Of a stretch of 64,000 bases of DNA, positions 12,145-26,643 are shown piece by piece (the stretch's first letter is position 1; every line of letters begins with the position of its first letter). The notes below the pieces were generated by a model, which was not told where the DNA came from, did no database searches, and worked only from the letters and a program-made list of their open reading frames with translations. The position numbers were made by a program, and so were the translations under genes. The DNA lies in assembly GCA_006535965.1 (NCBI GenBank), contig QEAR01000016.1, positions 62,001 through 126,000 on the forward strand. The letters run 5' to 3'. This stretch comes from Spizellomyces sp. 'palustris'. Its lineage: Eukaryota; Chytridiomycota; Chytridiomycetes; Spizellomycetales; Spizellomycetaceae.

Positions 12145-12152
12145 TGACGTCA
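12145..12152. promoter_or_regulatory. CRE-type palindrome TGACGTCA
   Basis: A perfect ATF/CREB-class bZIP site, 125 nt upstream of the small minus-strand gene that starts at 12020. Confidence 0.5.
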
Positions 12153-12657
12153 CGTCTTGTCATGCGTCGCAGTGTCCCGCTTGCATGCGATAGATGCCTC
12201 GATATGATACAAAACAAAAACACCATCAGGAAATATGGGCCGGGCTTATAATGTCGATATGCATGAAGGAACGGCTGTGATCGCCTTGTCCTGATTGGGA
12301 ACAGCATCCAACTGGAAGGCCAAATCCAGAGCGCAACGAAATTCCGCTTTTTGTAAAATAACCAGCGTTAATCGCCCAGCCTCGGCCACAAGCCCCGGCC
12401 CGCTCAGCCAAAGTGCAGAAGGAAATGCTGCAGGAAAGAACCACAAGCTTATACCATTCAGTGGCGGCTTGCAAAAGTGAACATGTCCTTTTAAAAGAGT
12501 TATTTCACATTGGTTGTCGTTTGTTATCGTCACTTTTATTAGTGCTTCAAAGGCCAGGCGAACGTTATTTTCGGCCTCTTCCCTTCAACAGTAGTTTTGA
12601 ACAAAGGCGAAAAACTAACGTCGCTTTGCAAACGCGTCGATCGCGCTATCCGTTGCG

Positions 12658-12665
12658 TGACGTCA
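12658..12665. promoter_or_regulatory. CRE-type palindrome TGACGTCA
   Basis: A perfect ATF/CREB-class bZIP site 19 nt before the TATAAAA box of the AIFM3-like gene. This placement is typical of a functional promoter element. Confidence 0.5.
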
Positions 12666-12683
12666 AAACTCCAACCAGGCAAC

Positions 12684-12690
12684 TATAAAA
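12684..12690 (+). promoter_or_regulatory. TATA box
   Basis: TATAAAA about 180 nt upstream of the AIFM3-like ATG at 12870, just downstream of a CRE palindrome and followed by a C-rich pyrimidine stretch. It is one of the few clear TATA boxes in the window. Confidence 0.5.
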
Positions 12691-12869
12691 GCTCAGCGTT
12701 TGGTTTTTCCCCCCCTCCTTTTCAACCCCATTACTCCTGGACTCCATTACTCTGGTGGGAATTGATGCTACGTGCTGGCCACAGAATAAAGCAGATCCTA
12801 CACCGCCCGCATACTCTCAAAACAGCCGTGTATCGTGTGCTTTCTTTTCAACCGTTGACGTCCAAAACC

Positions 12870-15186
12870 ATGTCCACCAACCCAGGAGAGGTCTCGACAC
12901 CCAATGACTTGCAAAATGGGCAAATGTAGGTTTGCTCTTCATCTGGGATCCCTTTTCATTTTTATTTTTTTTTGGCTGACGGCGAACGGTTTTCCATGTG
13001 TGTAGGAAGTCTGTAGATGTTGGGGACAAGCAAAAAGTCCTTCTTTCAAAAGTCCAGGACACAATTTACGCTACATCGGCTAAATGCACGCATTATGGGG
13101 CACCCTTGGAGAAGGGCGTATTGACGTCGGATGGAAGGTTGACTTGGTAAGGAACTATTGTGATATCATGGCGATCCTTGACAATGTCAACTGAGCTGCC
13201 CATATGTCATCTGCACATGCTGCAGCCCCTGGCATGGAGCATGCTTCAATATCAAAACAGGGGATATCGAGGATGCTCCAGCCATGGATTGTCTCAAGAC
13301 TTTCAATGTTCGTGTGGTAGGAGATCAAATATTAATTAACGTGTCAGCTGAAGGTACTTTACCGTGATGGATGTTTTGCTACGAGTCTGATCACGAAGCA
13401 TTGACACTACTGGAGTAGAGTTGAAAAAAAGCCGGTCTCCTCCCATTCGCGGTTTACCTGTCCGTCGCCCGGACGCAGCGGTCATTATTGGGAATGGATC
13501 TGGAGGACAGGCGGCGGCTGAGGCGCTTCGTGAGGTTTGTAAAGTGGCGGCTTTGCGTACAGATTTGGGCATCTCGCCTGATCCTATGTTCCATAACCCT
13601 GCAGCACGGCTTCGATGGTCGCATCATTGTTTACGGCAAAGAACCCTACCTTCCCATCGATAGAACCAAGCTGAGCAAGTCCCTCGATGTGTCAATTGAC
13701 AAGGCTGCCTTGAGGCCCGCTGAATTCTACAAGGAGCGGGGAATCGAACTCATCACCAGCAAGGTCAATTTTCACATCGTTTACGGAATAATTAACCAAA
13801 AATACTGATGTATAGATGGTTTAGGAGGTCAAGTCGGTCAATATTGATGGAAAAAAGGTTGAATTAACGGATGGGACTGTTCAGGAATACCAGTACTTGG
13901 TTTTGGCTTCGGGATCGCAGGTCAGTCTGATCATATTGTTTGCGAACTGCGTATCTATAGCTCTGTCTTACTTATTATTGTGATGATTAACCTACAGCCA
14001 CGGACTCTTGATATCGAAGGCAACCATCTTAAAAACGTCCACTACCTGAGATCGCTCATCGACGCCACCGCCTTACACTCTGGTTTGTTTCTTTCCCAGC
14101 ATAGGCTCGTTGCATCCAGTACATCGGTATCAATGCCATGAGTATTTCGTTTTCTGCAGCCATTAAATCGTTTGAAAAGCCGAACGTTGTGATTGTCGGC
14201 ACCGGGTTCATTGGAATGGAGGTGGCTTCCGTTCTCGCCAAAGATAACAAGGCCAACGTTACCATCGTGGCAAGGGGCGAGGTAACCGAGTTGATTTGTA
14301 CTCCTAGAATGATATACTGAACCTTGTTCAAACGGGTTCCCCAGGTACCCTTGAAAAGTGTTCTAGGAGACGAAGTCGGGAAATTCATCAGAAGGTGGCA
14401 TGAAGATCACGGAGTGAAATTCAAGGCGAATGTGAGCCCGAAAAAGTTTACTCCGTCAGGTAATGCTCCAAATAGTTGAGCTGAGAAGATGTCGCAACTC
14501 AACCGCAGACCACAACAGACGCAGATCCCACAAAAGTCGCCTCAGTACTTTTATCAACCGGCGAAATACTTCCTGCCGATGTTGTACTTGTCGCCATTGG
14601 CGCGACGCCCGCAACGAATTACCTACCCAGCGTCCTCCTGAACGACGACTCATCGGTTACCGTTACACCCAACCTATCCATACCCTACCACCCGGAGCTA
14701 TACGCAGTGGGCGATATTGCACGATTCCCAACTCCCATGAATCCCAAAACAACCCGCATCGAGCACTGGAACGTAGCCCGCAACACTGGACGTCTAGTAG
14801 CTCGGAATATTGCACTCTCGTCTCGTTCGGAGCCTCTTCAAACCTTCAACAAAACGCCATACTTTTGGACGGCGCAGTACGGCAAATCTCTGAGATACGT
14901 CAGCACAGCTCCGTTTGAGACTGTATTTGTCCAGGGCGACCTGCAGTCACAGAAGGGAGAGGACACGACATTTGTTGCATGGTATGCAAAAGGGGACAAC
15001 ATTGTGGGTTGTGCTAGTTTGAATAAGGATCCGACAGTGAGTCATGTGAGTGAGTTGTTGAGGTTGGGCAGGTGCCCTACCTTGAGTGAGATCAAAGCGG
15101 GGAAGGACGTACTGAAGGTGGAACTGGGTAAGTCTGCAAAATTGTGGTTCCTTTTGACTGGCACCTTGAATCAATCAGAGTATTAA
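12870..15186 (+). CDS. AIFM3-like flavoprotein: Rieske domain plus pyridine nucleotide-disulphide oxidoreductase
   Basis: About eight exons encode an N-terminal Rieske [2Fe-2S] domain with the ligands C-T-H...C-P-W-H (around 13085-13225). An FAD/NAD(P)H oxidoreductase follows. The FAD-binding glycine motif IIGNGSGGQAAAE lies near 13480 and is interrupted by an intron after ALRE, the NAD(P)-binding motif VVIVGTGFIGME is near 14190, and the second FAD contact YAVGDIARFP is near 14705. This order matches AIFM3/AIF-like proteins, which are redox enzymes related to ferredoxin reductases. The ATG at 12870 follows a CRE-TATA promoter. The last intron (GTAAGT...ATCAG) would give a C-terminus ...VELEY, with the same stop as the unspliced frame. 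Confidence 0.85.
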
Positions 15187-16496
15187 TGGATTGATTCGTT
15201 TGTGTCGGATAGGCCCTGCGAATCGTCTTTGAATAGGTTAACTTTCGTTGGTATGGCACTGGAACGTATATAGTCACATAGCTGCTAACATAAACAAAAG
15301 TAGTTGACAATTCTGTCACATTTATTCAGAACAATAAAGTAGTGGACTCGATGCCTCCCAAAGACACTCTGCTGACCTCCATCAAATGATCCATAACTTG
15401 CGCTAACCAAAGCCCTCAATTTTTGAATCGACTTTTTTCTGTAACTGTGTTATCGTATAATTCTCTAAACTGGACATATAGCCACTTGCCATGTCGATAA
15501 CAATCCACAAGTTACATCTAGCTCGTTGCGAATGTGGCGGAATTATAGTGCCAAGGATGCACACTATCTACGGGGCACCCATCACTACCATTTTGTCCGC
15601 TCAAGTTGGGCCTTGGTCATTGACCCGAGAAAAAAAACCAGTCGTCTGTTTTTTTTTGTCAAAAATGGCCAGCGTTTTTGTGCGGTTTACGGTACCGATC
15701 ATAACCGTAGGTCCATCGACTTCTCCCATGTTGCTCGCAGGGGATTTTCACCGATTACTGATTGTATCCCGAGCTAAAACGTCACCTCATGAAAACGGAG
15801 CAAGGACCGATAAACTTCAAATGATGAGCAATGTAAAATTACATGCCCATACTTTTTTGCAAATAGAATTAAGGATATTTAGTCTGACCATTCCCCATGC
15901 CGGGTATTCTCGTACCCTTAGCCAGTCTTTACGGATATCTTTATTACTGGATCTTGTAAGACCTCACAATACTATGTAATGCTTTATAACGCTTTTACTG
16001 AACACTCGGGACCGAGTCTCTACCAATACAGAGACGTATGTCGCCACAAATGAGAAAGCCCCATCGACACATTTACATCTGCGTCTGCGGCAGAGGTAGC
16101 ACCGTCAGCAGATCGTATGGGTGTCAGTGATATTTTCTTTCATAGGCTTGCTTCTGGAAGGGATTATGCCATTGCTGTGCAGGTCGGAAAAGTATATGTA
16201 TATCGCGAGTACCAAAGGGTTGACAGAGTGGAGCGCACTACACAAGACTGTACAGGATCCCACGATAAAATCAATATGGAAAAAAAACGTCAAGGAGATA
16301 TCTGTTGACTATTTTCAAATCCTTCTAATAATATACACGTCTTCCTCCCATCCTTCACTCTTAATCCCCTTCTCAGTCCAAAAGAAAGGCCCTCGTCTGT
16401 ATCAAAAAAAAAAAGAAATAAAGAGCCTCCTGCATTTTATCCCCCTCTGGCCCATCTATTTCCCCAAGATAGTCCAATCCGCCAACTAAACTGCCC
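15187..16496. other. Convergent intergenic region, no gene recognised
   Basis: The interval lies between the 3' ends of the AIFM3-like gene (plus) and SERCA (minus). The longest plus-strand open frame (15491-15979, true ATG) gives a 162-aa peptide without family likeness, overlapped by another open frame, so I do not call it. T-rich runs near 16300-16420 are probably 3' flank of SERCA. Confidence 0.5.
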
Positions 16497-19978
<3,482 letters not shown>

Positions 19979-20624
19979 GTCTGAAAAGTGTTTTGCAATC
20001 ACGGACAACACGGGATGATCAAGAAGAATGGACAGGTTAAGAATTCCCCCTGCTGTTCGTGCACTAAACTCTAAACGAGTTTGCGAAATGGTGCGTGCAG
20101 ATCAAAAAGCCCGTCCGATTACTAGCACAAATCACAAGAGGATGGGGCAAAGGAATTTCAAACGGCAATGCGAGAGAAGAGAAGGGGATGAAGACCTGCA
20201 GTTCGTTTGGCCAAAGCACGTGCGCAGCTCATATGACCATATTTGGATGGAAGGCCATTGAAAAGCGTGGTTGGAAATGATTGGGCCGTTCTTTTGATAA
20301 CAAAAGGGCTGGGGGTTTCAAGAAATGATTTTCCAACCGTCGATGTCAAAGGAAATGCCAAAAGGCAAATCTCATCGTTTTGCTTAAATGGACGTTTTTA
20401 TGCAGAACGAACTGTCGACCTCTTCTTCTGTACAAAAAGAATGACTGGAATCATCGTTCTCTAGAGACATCTAGACTATGCTAAAAAGTGGGCAATAAGA
20501 TCTATCTACTGGTCGCTCTGCCTTTGCTTCCCGGTCTACTCTGCACCCGTAACCACGTTGGCTACATGGCCCGCATTGGCAACAGGTCCCACATTGGCAA
20601 CATTGGCAACACGCCCTACATCAT
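19979..20624. other. SERCA upstream region and ERG28 downstream region
   Basis: This is the 5' flank of SERCA and the 3' flank of ERG28, both on the minus strand. The only structure I see is three copies of CATTGGCAAC-like units at about 20570-20612. No gene is recognised. Confidence 0.5.
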
Positions 20625-21252
20625 CTATCCACGAACAAAATCTGCATACGAGTTCCACATCCATGCCAGTGATATTGCTAACATAAAGGTGGTTAAGAAC
20701 GCAAACCGGCGCGAATCACTTCCAAAGTCCAATGAAAACGAGCACTTACGGGAGATGAGCAAGGCAGGCCACACTCCAGGGCTGGAAATCTTTGCCGTCT
20801 TGTAGACAAAGACCTCAGTTGTGAACGAAAATAATGCCAACGCAAATGTGTACATTGTGAGATTGTAAAGCCTAGAGGACCATCATAGTGTGAGCATGTT
20901 GGGCTTACAAAAGGAAACCGAAAGCATAAGGGATACGCTACACTCGGTCGTGAATATTCCAGGCCGCGTACACCCGAACAAGACCTGAGGTAATTGTCCA
21001 GAGTCCCATCATTCGAGACATTAGGTCCGTCGCTACAACGTCCAATTTTGGGTTCGATTACAAGTTTATAGGCCATCCACAACAAAGACTGACCATAACG
21101 CCAGCAACCACACCTTCACCCTTCTTTTCCGAGTAAATACGACCTGTCACTCGCATTTTGGGGAGGAAGCATTGCGCACCGTTGTAAAAGGCCAGTGTGC
21201 CGACAAAGAGGAGGTACTTTTGGAGTGCGGAAGGAGGAAGATAGGCCGACAT
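20625..21252 (-). CDS. ERG28 ergosterol biosynthesis scaffold protein
   Basis: Exons encode a small four-helix ER membrane protein. Exon 1 gives MSAYLPPSALQKYLLFVGTL, the next LMSRMMGLWTITSGLVRVYAAWNIHDRV, then MYTFALALFSFTTEVFVYKTAKI, and finally ISLAWMWNSYADFVRG before the stop. This matches the Erg28 family, which tethers the C-4 demethylase enzymes (Erg25/26/27) and other sterol enzymes in the ER. The final intron has a GTAAGT donor and TTAG acceptor. About 150 residues is the normal size. The gene lies in tandem with SERCA, another ER protein, but there is no evidence of co-regulation. Confidence 0.85.
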
Positions 21253-22449
21253 GGTAGGGCTGTTGTTGTGTTGGTTGAAAGGATGCGAGAGGGTGAAATG
21301 GGAAGGAGCAAAGGCTGGCGACGCGTACCTCCGTTGGACACGCGATCCCATTTCCTCCAATCAACCCGCCATTCCAAAATGTGCCATGATGGAATCGCTG
21401 TACTCGACCCTGTGGATGTTGAAGGCTTTCGTGCAATGAACGAGGTATCCAGGAATAGAAACGCAAAGCCCCAACCGGGAACAGTGCCTGAACGTGGGAG
21501 TCAGTTGTCCGTCTTTGAATATCCAGTTGATGAGGGTGCATCTATACAAAGGTTGCCTGACCATGGCTTTAGTGCAATGAACTAAAGGAAATCGAAAGGA
21601 TTTTGAGCACCGAAATGATAATTGTTGTGGGCACCGTTTCATCACTTGCAAAAGCTGCACAAATGGACATGGCGACCGCCATTAGTTATTAGTAAACTCA
21701 AAAGTCTGTTGCTGTGTACGCCCGAGTCCGGCTGCTGTGGATATTCTCTACGTCCAGTTCTAATCTCCTTTGACGGGCGGTCCCGTCCAGCAACAGCCGT
21801 GAAAGGTTTCACACCGTGCACCAGCGGTATTCACATCTGGCACGACAACAAAGAGTTGGTCATCACCCGTCTTGATCAATCCACCGTAACTCCACCAACA
21901 TCATCGACGTCAAGTGAATGGATATAATGGGAACGACTTGGCAAGTTATCCTCAACGCAAGCACATGTAAGCCCTCCTTCATATTCAACATCAAAGATCC
22001 AAATGTCCTCAACTTGGCGCTTTTAAACTTTCAAAGCTCCGGAGCCCATTAAACCAGAGACCCGGTATAATAACTTTTGGTCAACAAAAAGTTGTATTCC
22101 TATTGTTATATCTACAACCAGTCGTCTGGTATTGCAGGCAACCTGCCATTTGGGCCGCTGTGTTTACGCAAGCCCATGCGCTAGAACTTTTTGTTGGGCC
22201 TTCAGCCATATATGATACCAGAGGTTGGAAAACAATACGTAAAGGGCATTCGCCGATCTGGATAATCTCGATCATCCTGCCTTGGGATTTTGGAAAAACC
22301 TAAAAAGAAAAGGTTAAATTTAGAAACACTTTTGATTGAGGATCGTTGCTATTGCTGGACCGAGGACCTGGCCAGGTGATGACCTATAACTGCAACTGCA
22401 AAAGCTAGCTCCAACTTCTCACCTTGTCGGTTACCTCTATCGCAACTAG
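21253..22449. other. Divergent intergenic region, no gene recognised
   Basis: This interval of nearly 1.2 kb lies between ERG28 (minus) and the RAX1-like gene (plus). Short open frames such as 21361-21660 (minus) and 21622-21927 (plus) overlap each other and show no family likeness. Two similar GCTTT(C/A)GTGCAATGAAC copies occur near 21427 and 21563. It presumably contains both promoters. Confidence 0.5.
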
Positions 22450-23749
22450 ATGGCCAAGCACACTGCGGTGACCATCAATGGAGTCGAAACAGCACTAGAC
22501 GTAAAGAAGAGAAAGCAACAACTAAATGTGCTGCAGAATGAAAGCATTCTGGTTAGGATACTGCAGGGGAAGACATGCACTCCTTTGTCGTTGTCCGATT
22601 TTAGAACATATTTAGGTATGTCGCTCCTTCTGCCTATTCCAAACGTATATATCATTAATCCTAATGATCCTTTTGCTAATGTAGAGAAAAAGGAGTTTTC
22701 GGAGGAAAATCTGGATGTTCTCGAGTGGTTTATCAGCTACCGCCACAGATTTATGGCTCTTCCAGAGTCAGAACGTGCGCTCTCACCCGCCCCAGTTTTC
22801 AGCGCTGAAAATGAAGGAGATACCGCTCACACCGAAGATAATCTCGTGAAAGCACTTTTTTCAACGGGCCAAAGCGGGGTCGGCGTTGGAGCGGGGCCAC
22901 TCAAAACTTCTATCGTCACTGTCGATGGTCCTCCTACAGGAGCAACAGCGTCTGCGGAATGGCTGCCTTTCGGGTGTCCGCCCCCTGAAAAACTGGTGCT
23001 GACTTGTACCGAGGATGCCAAAAGACAACCGTTTCGGACAGAGATCAGCGCCGCCATTCAACTCTTTTTCACAACTGGGTCATCGAAAGAGCTCAATATC
23101 ACTGCCGCCCTGCGCAAATCTATTTGCGACAAGGCAGCTAGTACCACACATCCCGATGTATTTGTTCCAGTTGTCAGGCACTGTCTTGATATTATGGGGA
23201 CGTCTAGTTTGCCGGCGTTTATGCATTATGCTGCCCAGAATGTGCAGACACCTGCAAGGATTTCACGGACTGTGGCAGCATCTTTGACGTCCTTGTTGGG
23301 TGTCCTATTGGTGGCTCTGCTGGTACGTTTTGCGACTGCTACTTCATCCAACCGTCCAGCCATGTACCTGTATCTAACTCACTCATGACGCTTAGATTCA
23401 CAACAATGTGACGCGCTGGTCTCGCGTCTCTGCGTTTCCCCTCTTTGCAACAGCCGGCCTCCTCTACGTTGCCGTCTACAGTAAGATGTGTCCCCTTCGA
23501 ATGGCGGCTCGTAAAAAAGAAATACTTGTCACAGAGGTTGCCTCGGACGCCAAACCGGGATTCTTCAAAAGACATAAACAGCCCGCACCTGACAAATCGC
23601 AGTTGCCTACTAGGAGTAAGGTCGTCATCCAAATTGTTGAGGAGCCATTGGTGTTGAGTAGGCAAGCAAAGTTGACGCTGTGGATCTGTGTGTGGGCTGT
23701 TATAGCGGGGGTGTTTATGACCGCCATTGCAGTGGCGATTCCCCTGTGA
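22450..23749 (+). CDS. RAX1-like RGS-domain membrane protein
   Basis: The protein begins MAKHTAVTINGVETALDV and carries an RGS fold. The first half (ILQGKTCTPLSLSDFRTYL) is joined by a 69-nt in-frame intron (22616-22684) to EKKEFSEENLDVLEWFISYRHRF, and the RGS C-terminal half lies near 23040-23240. A long acidic Ser/Pro insert splits the domain. Hydrophobic segments SLTSLLGVLLVALL, VSAFPLFATAGLLYVAVY and LWICVWAVIAGVFMTAIAVAI are membrane helices; an intron (about 23322-23396) separates the first from the second. RGS plus three C-terminal helices is the layout of fungal Rax1 and related RGS proteins, which act in polarity and G-protein signalling. If the first intron is retained, 23 residues are added without a frame change. 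Confidence 0.75.
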
Positions 23750-24279
23750 GGGCCTGAAATGTGCTTTATACCCAGCACGTAGCATCTACTATAAGAGCAC
23801 TATATTTTTTTTCTTCTATGACAAGCGGCTTTTGTTCTCTATGTCAGAATATATTTCGTTGAGCCAAAAGTTTAAATGAGGCCACAGAACCTCAAATTGC
23901 TTTTTGCGTATTGGATTATATCCATTTGTACAGGTATTGGCGTGCGTGCCACACACCGGCTCCAGAGCCTGGAATAAACACATTGTGGCGATGTGACTTT
24001 AGATAAGCAACTTGTCCACCAACATCTGGACTGTGCCACATGCGCGTTTCCGAGGAATCACCGCCGTAGCCCCGACGAATGAATTCAGCTTTGACACGGT
24101 GGTGGGCGAGTCACTTGCCAATGCGTGGTGAAAGTGCAGAGAAAATATCTTGTAGTGGTGGGCAAGTGTTGGATACCTGTCTAAATAAAATTGCATTTAA
24201 GGGAGGGCATGTTCAAGAGGAAGGCACTAGAGTCCTTGTCTTCAACAATCTACATTTCCTTACGAGAAAAGTGACAATA
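23750..24279. other. Intergenic, no gene recognised
   Basis: This is the 3' flank of the RAX1-like gene and 5' flank of the NADAR gene. The NADAR frame is open upstream to 24079, but that part (VLVFNNLHFLTRKVT) does not resemble the family, so I start the gene at 24280. Confidence 0.5.
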
Positions 24280-24756
24280 ATGAGCGCAGTATACTTTTGG
24301 AAAACTTCTGAGCGTCCCCACGGAATCTTTTCCCAGTGGGCTCCTTCCCCCTTTACCGAAGCTGGCATCACCTTCCCAACAGCCGAACACTACATGATGT
24401 ACCACAAAGCCGTTCTATTCAATGACGAGGTCATTGCCGAGCAAATCCTTGCGGAAACACGTCCAATAAAAGTCAAAGCGCTCGGACAACGTGTGAGGAA
24501 CTTTGTTCAATCCGAATGGGCCGCCCACAGATATCGCATCGTTTTTAATGGCAACATGTTGAAATTTGGGCAAAATCCTGAAATGAAAAAAGTATTGCTT
24601 AATACTGGGAGCAAGGAGATTGTCGAAGCAAGTCCGTATGACAGAATTTGGGGAATCGGGTACACGGCTAGGGCTGCGGCAGGAGCTGATAGGAAGTCAT
24701 GGGGGTTGAATTTGTTAGGAAAAGCATTGATGGATGTTCGGGAAGCTTTAAAGTAG
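24280..24756 (+). CDS. NADAR (YbiA/DUF1768) family protein
   Basis: An intron-less gene of 158 codons. The ATG at 24280 begins MSAVYFWKTSERPHGIFSQW, the typical NADAR start (YFW...FSNW). The conserved segments FPTAEHYMMYHKA, ALGQRVRNF, W and DRIWGIGYTA are all present, including the Glu of the AEHY motif and the Trp-Gly-Ile-Gly loop. NADAR proteins act on N-glycosidic bonds: YbiA cleaves damaged riboflavin intermediates, and others remove ADP-ribose from nucleobases. Which of these applies cannot be told from sequence alone. Length and motifs indicate a complete enzyme. Confidence 0.88.
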   Translation: MSAVYFWKTSERPHGIFSQWAPSPFTEAGITFPTAEHYMMYHKAVLFNDEVIAEQILAETRPIKVKALGQRVRNFVQSEWAAHRYRIVFNGNMLKFGQNPEMKKVLLNTGSKEIVEASPYDRIWGIGYTARAAAGADRKSWGLNLLGKALMDVREALK

Positions 24757-24865
24757 CTCTCATAGAAAACTGTACTTGTAAATAAATATATGTTTTGGGC
24801 ATCTAGTTGGAGCATCCTGTGGCTTGACATCGGTCCCGCTGTGCCACTCACGCGATTCCTTGACC

Positions 24866-24873
24866 TGACGTCA
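24866..24873. promoter_or_regulatory. CRE-type palindrome TGACGTCA
   Basis: A perfect ATF/CREB-class site 142 nt upstream of the small Ala-rich gene at 25015, followed by a further ACGTCA half site near 24899 and a TTTAAAA element at 24922. Together they resemble a compact stress-type promoter. Confidence 0.5.
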
Positions 24874-25014
24874 TGCATGCCATTACGTATTTCGATCCAC
24901 GTCATTCCTCCGAGGAGCGCCTTTAAAAGACCGTCCAAGGCTTCCCTGCCCCCCGTTTTTATTGAAAAACTATTCGTACATACAAATATCAAATTCAAAC
25001 AATAACAGCATACC

Positions 25015-25369
25015 ATGGCCAGCTACCAAACACCAAAGACGGAACTCAGCACCGCCAAAGTCGAAGCCAAGGTGGCAGCGCACCACGCAGCGGAAGCCTC
25101 AGCGCACGCCTCAACAGCAGCAAAACTCGCTGCGGTAGATACGGCACACAAAGTCCAAGAGTCCGTCGAAGATGCAAAGATAGAGGTGGAACAAAAGTGG
25201 GAGGAGAAGAAGCCAGGTAAGGTCCCTTCTAGTCTCTGACGGATGCAAAGTAGGACGCATACTGACGGTTTATTGTGATTATTTAGCTGTTAAGGCGTAT
25301 TTCAACCAAGGAAAGGATCCTGAACTGGTGGCCGCAGAGGAGGAGAGGAAGGCATTGGAGAGGTCTTAG
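25015..25369 (+). CDS. Small Ala-rich amphipathic helical protein
   Basis: Two exons (25015-25216 and 25287-25369) give about 94 residues: MASYQTPKTELSTAKVEAKVAAHHAAEASAHAS..., ending EEERKALERS. The body is rich in Ala, Lys, Glu and His with helical periodicity and no Cys or Trp apart from one W near EQKWEEKKP. Composition recalls LEA-like or histone-H1-tail-like stress proteins, but I recognise no defined family. A CRE palindrome and a TTTAAAA box lie within 150 nt upstream. The gene is short but has clean splice sites (GTAAGG...TTTAG) and a clear start context. Confidence 0.6.
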
Positions 25370-25847
25370 AGGTCATAAAGTGAGAGACGACCAATAGATC
25401 TGGATGACTTTTGCAGATGGTTGCGGCACTTGTGATGTCAATGTAAATAATAATACTGTTTTTTTATATTTGCTGAAATGGTCAGAAAAATGCTAGAGTC
25501 CTAGTCTGTTATATTACCAATAAACCATTCGCGCACACAGAAAACGAAAGAACACATCTCTGCACAACGTCAAGGGCGCCTTCACGAGATGTACTTTTTG
25601 CATGAGCCCTTGATACCATCAATAATGCACGCCGCTGTACGCCAGTACAAGGAAAAATGTTCCCCGCACAATGTCCTCAGTCCTCCCATACCCCCTTCGC
25701 TGCGGTTCGATTTTGAGAATAACAGAAACATGACTTGACTAATGATGTACTGCCGTACGATCTATAAATGACAATGTTGATATTGGGTCCTTGAGCAGCC
25801 ATCATAATCATGTAAACGTACCACGATAACCCGTGAAATGATTTGAC
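25370..25847. other. Convergent intergenic region, no gene recognised
   Basis: This is the 3' flank shared by the Ala-rich gene (plus) and the unknown minus-strand gene. T-rich and AT-rich runs near 25450-25520 look like transcript ends. I see nothing else. Confidence 0.5.
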
Positions 25848-26643
25848 TACCATGGATTTGATAACCTATGTCCTCTTGTTTCCGCTGCACCGGGAGCGTG
25901 TGGATAGCTCAACCAGGTCGGGGTGGATGACACGCTGGGCAAGTCGACTTGAGTAAGAGTAATACTTTCTATGTCTGGCTCCTATAGAACGAACCGATAT
26001 AGTGTAAATACAACTGGCGACCCCGCTTTGCCTCCAGGTATGGTGTTCTCACCTTGTTAGCAGCTGTATTAATATCAATGTGTCCAAACGCCTCCTCCAA
26101 ATTCTTCATCAATCCCGTCTCCGGATCGATTGCCATGGAGCTCAACGCATTTGCCAAATCATCCACTTCTGCGAGACCTTTCCTCTTGGCCTCCCGCAGC
26201 ACCAAACTTCCACACACACATGCGGCCTCTCGTGTCGACCTCTCTGGATGCCAGGCGGTGGTTCGTTCCCTCTTTGGATCAATGAGAACAAACCCGCCTT
26301 GACCATCTGGTAGATCGAAAATCAGGTATCCAGCGAGACCGCCCAGGATATTGAGGTAGATGCTCTCGTCAGAATTGGGGGCAACATGCATTTTTCGGGC
26401 GGTAATGTGATCGGGGTTAATGAATTGTGGACCACCTGCCTCTTTGAGTGCTCTTGTGGCGAGTTCGTAGAGCTCGGGATGAGTAGCTGCGGACGGCAAA
26501 GGTGGAGCAGTTCCGGGAGCGTAGCTAATTCCAAGACGGGAAGCAAGCGATCGAGCCTGTTCCTTGCGGCTTTCATCAAGCTTCCAGGTACGGGTCTGGT
26601 GGTTGTCTGGCCCAAAGGGGAGAGTCAAGTCCATCTTGTCCAT
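25848..26643 (-). CDS. Unknown conserved-looking protein (about 240 aa)
   Basis: The ATG at 26643 opens MDKMDLTLPFGPDNHQTRTW, a soluble protein with segments such as HPELYELATRALKEAGGPQF and NILGGLAGYLIFDLPDGQGG that look like a folded mixed alpha/beta domain. A 71-nt intron (26052-25982, GTGAGA...CTATAG) links GHIDINTAANK to EPDIESITLTQVDLP and extends the protein to the stop at 25848. If it is not spliced, the frame ends at 25969. The same frame is open far upstream (to 27201), but that part lacks coding character. I recognise no family. Confidence 0.55.

Larger units (their letters stand above)
12021..12869. other. Shared divergent promoter region
   Basis: This 849-bp interval separates the minus-strand small gene from the plus-strand AIFM3-like gene. 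It carries two perfect TGACGTCA palindromes, one close to each gene, and a TATAAAA box 180 nt before the AIFM3-like ATG. I see no convincing coding frame. Confidence 0.55.

Noticed and set aside
15491-15979. 162-aa open frame with true ATG in the AIFM3/SERCA gap
   Set aside because: No family likeness, overlapped by another open frame, and composition like non-coding DNA. Kept as unassigned intergenic sequence.
20560-20620. CATTGGCAAC near-tandem units as a CRISPR-like or satellite array
   Set aside because: Only three short copies with irregular spacing in a 3' flank; simple local duplication is enough.
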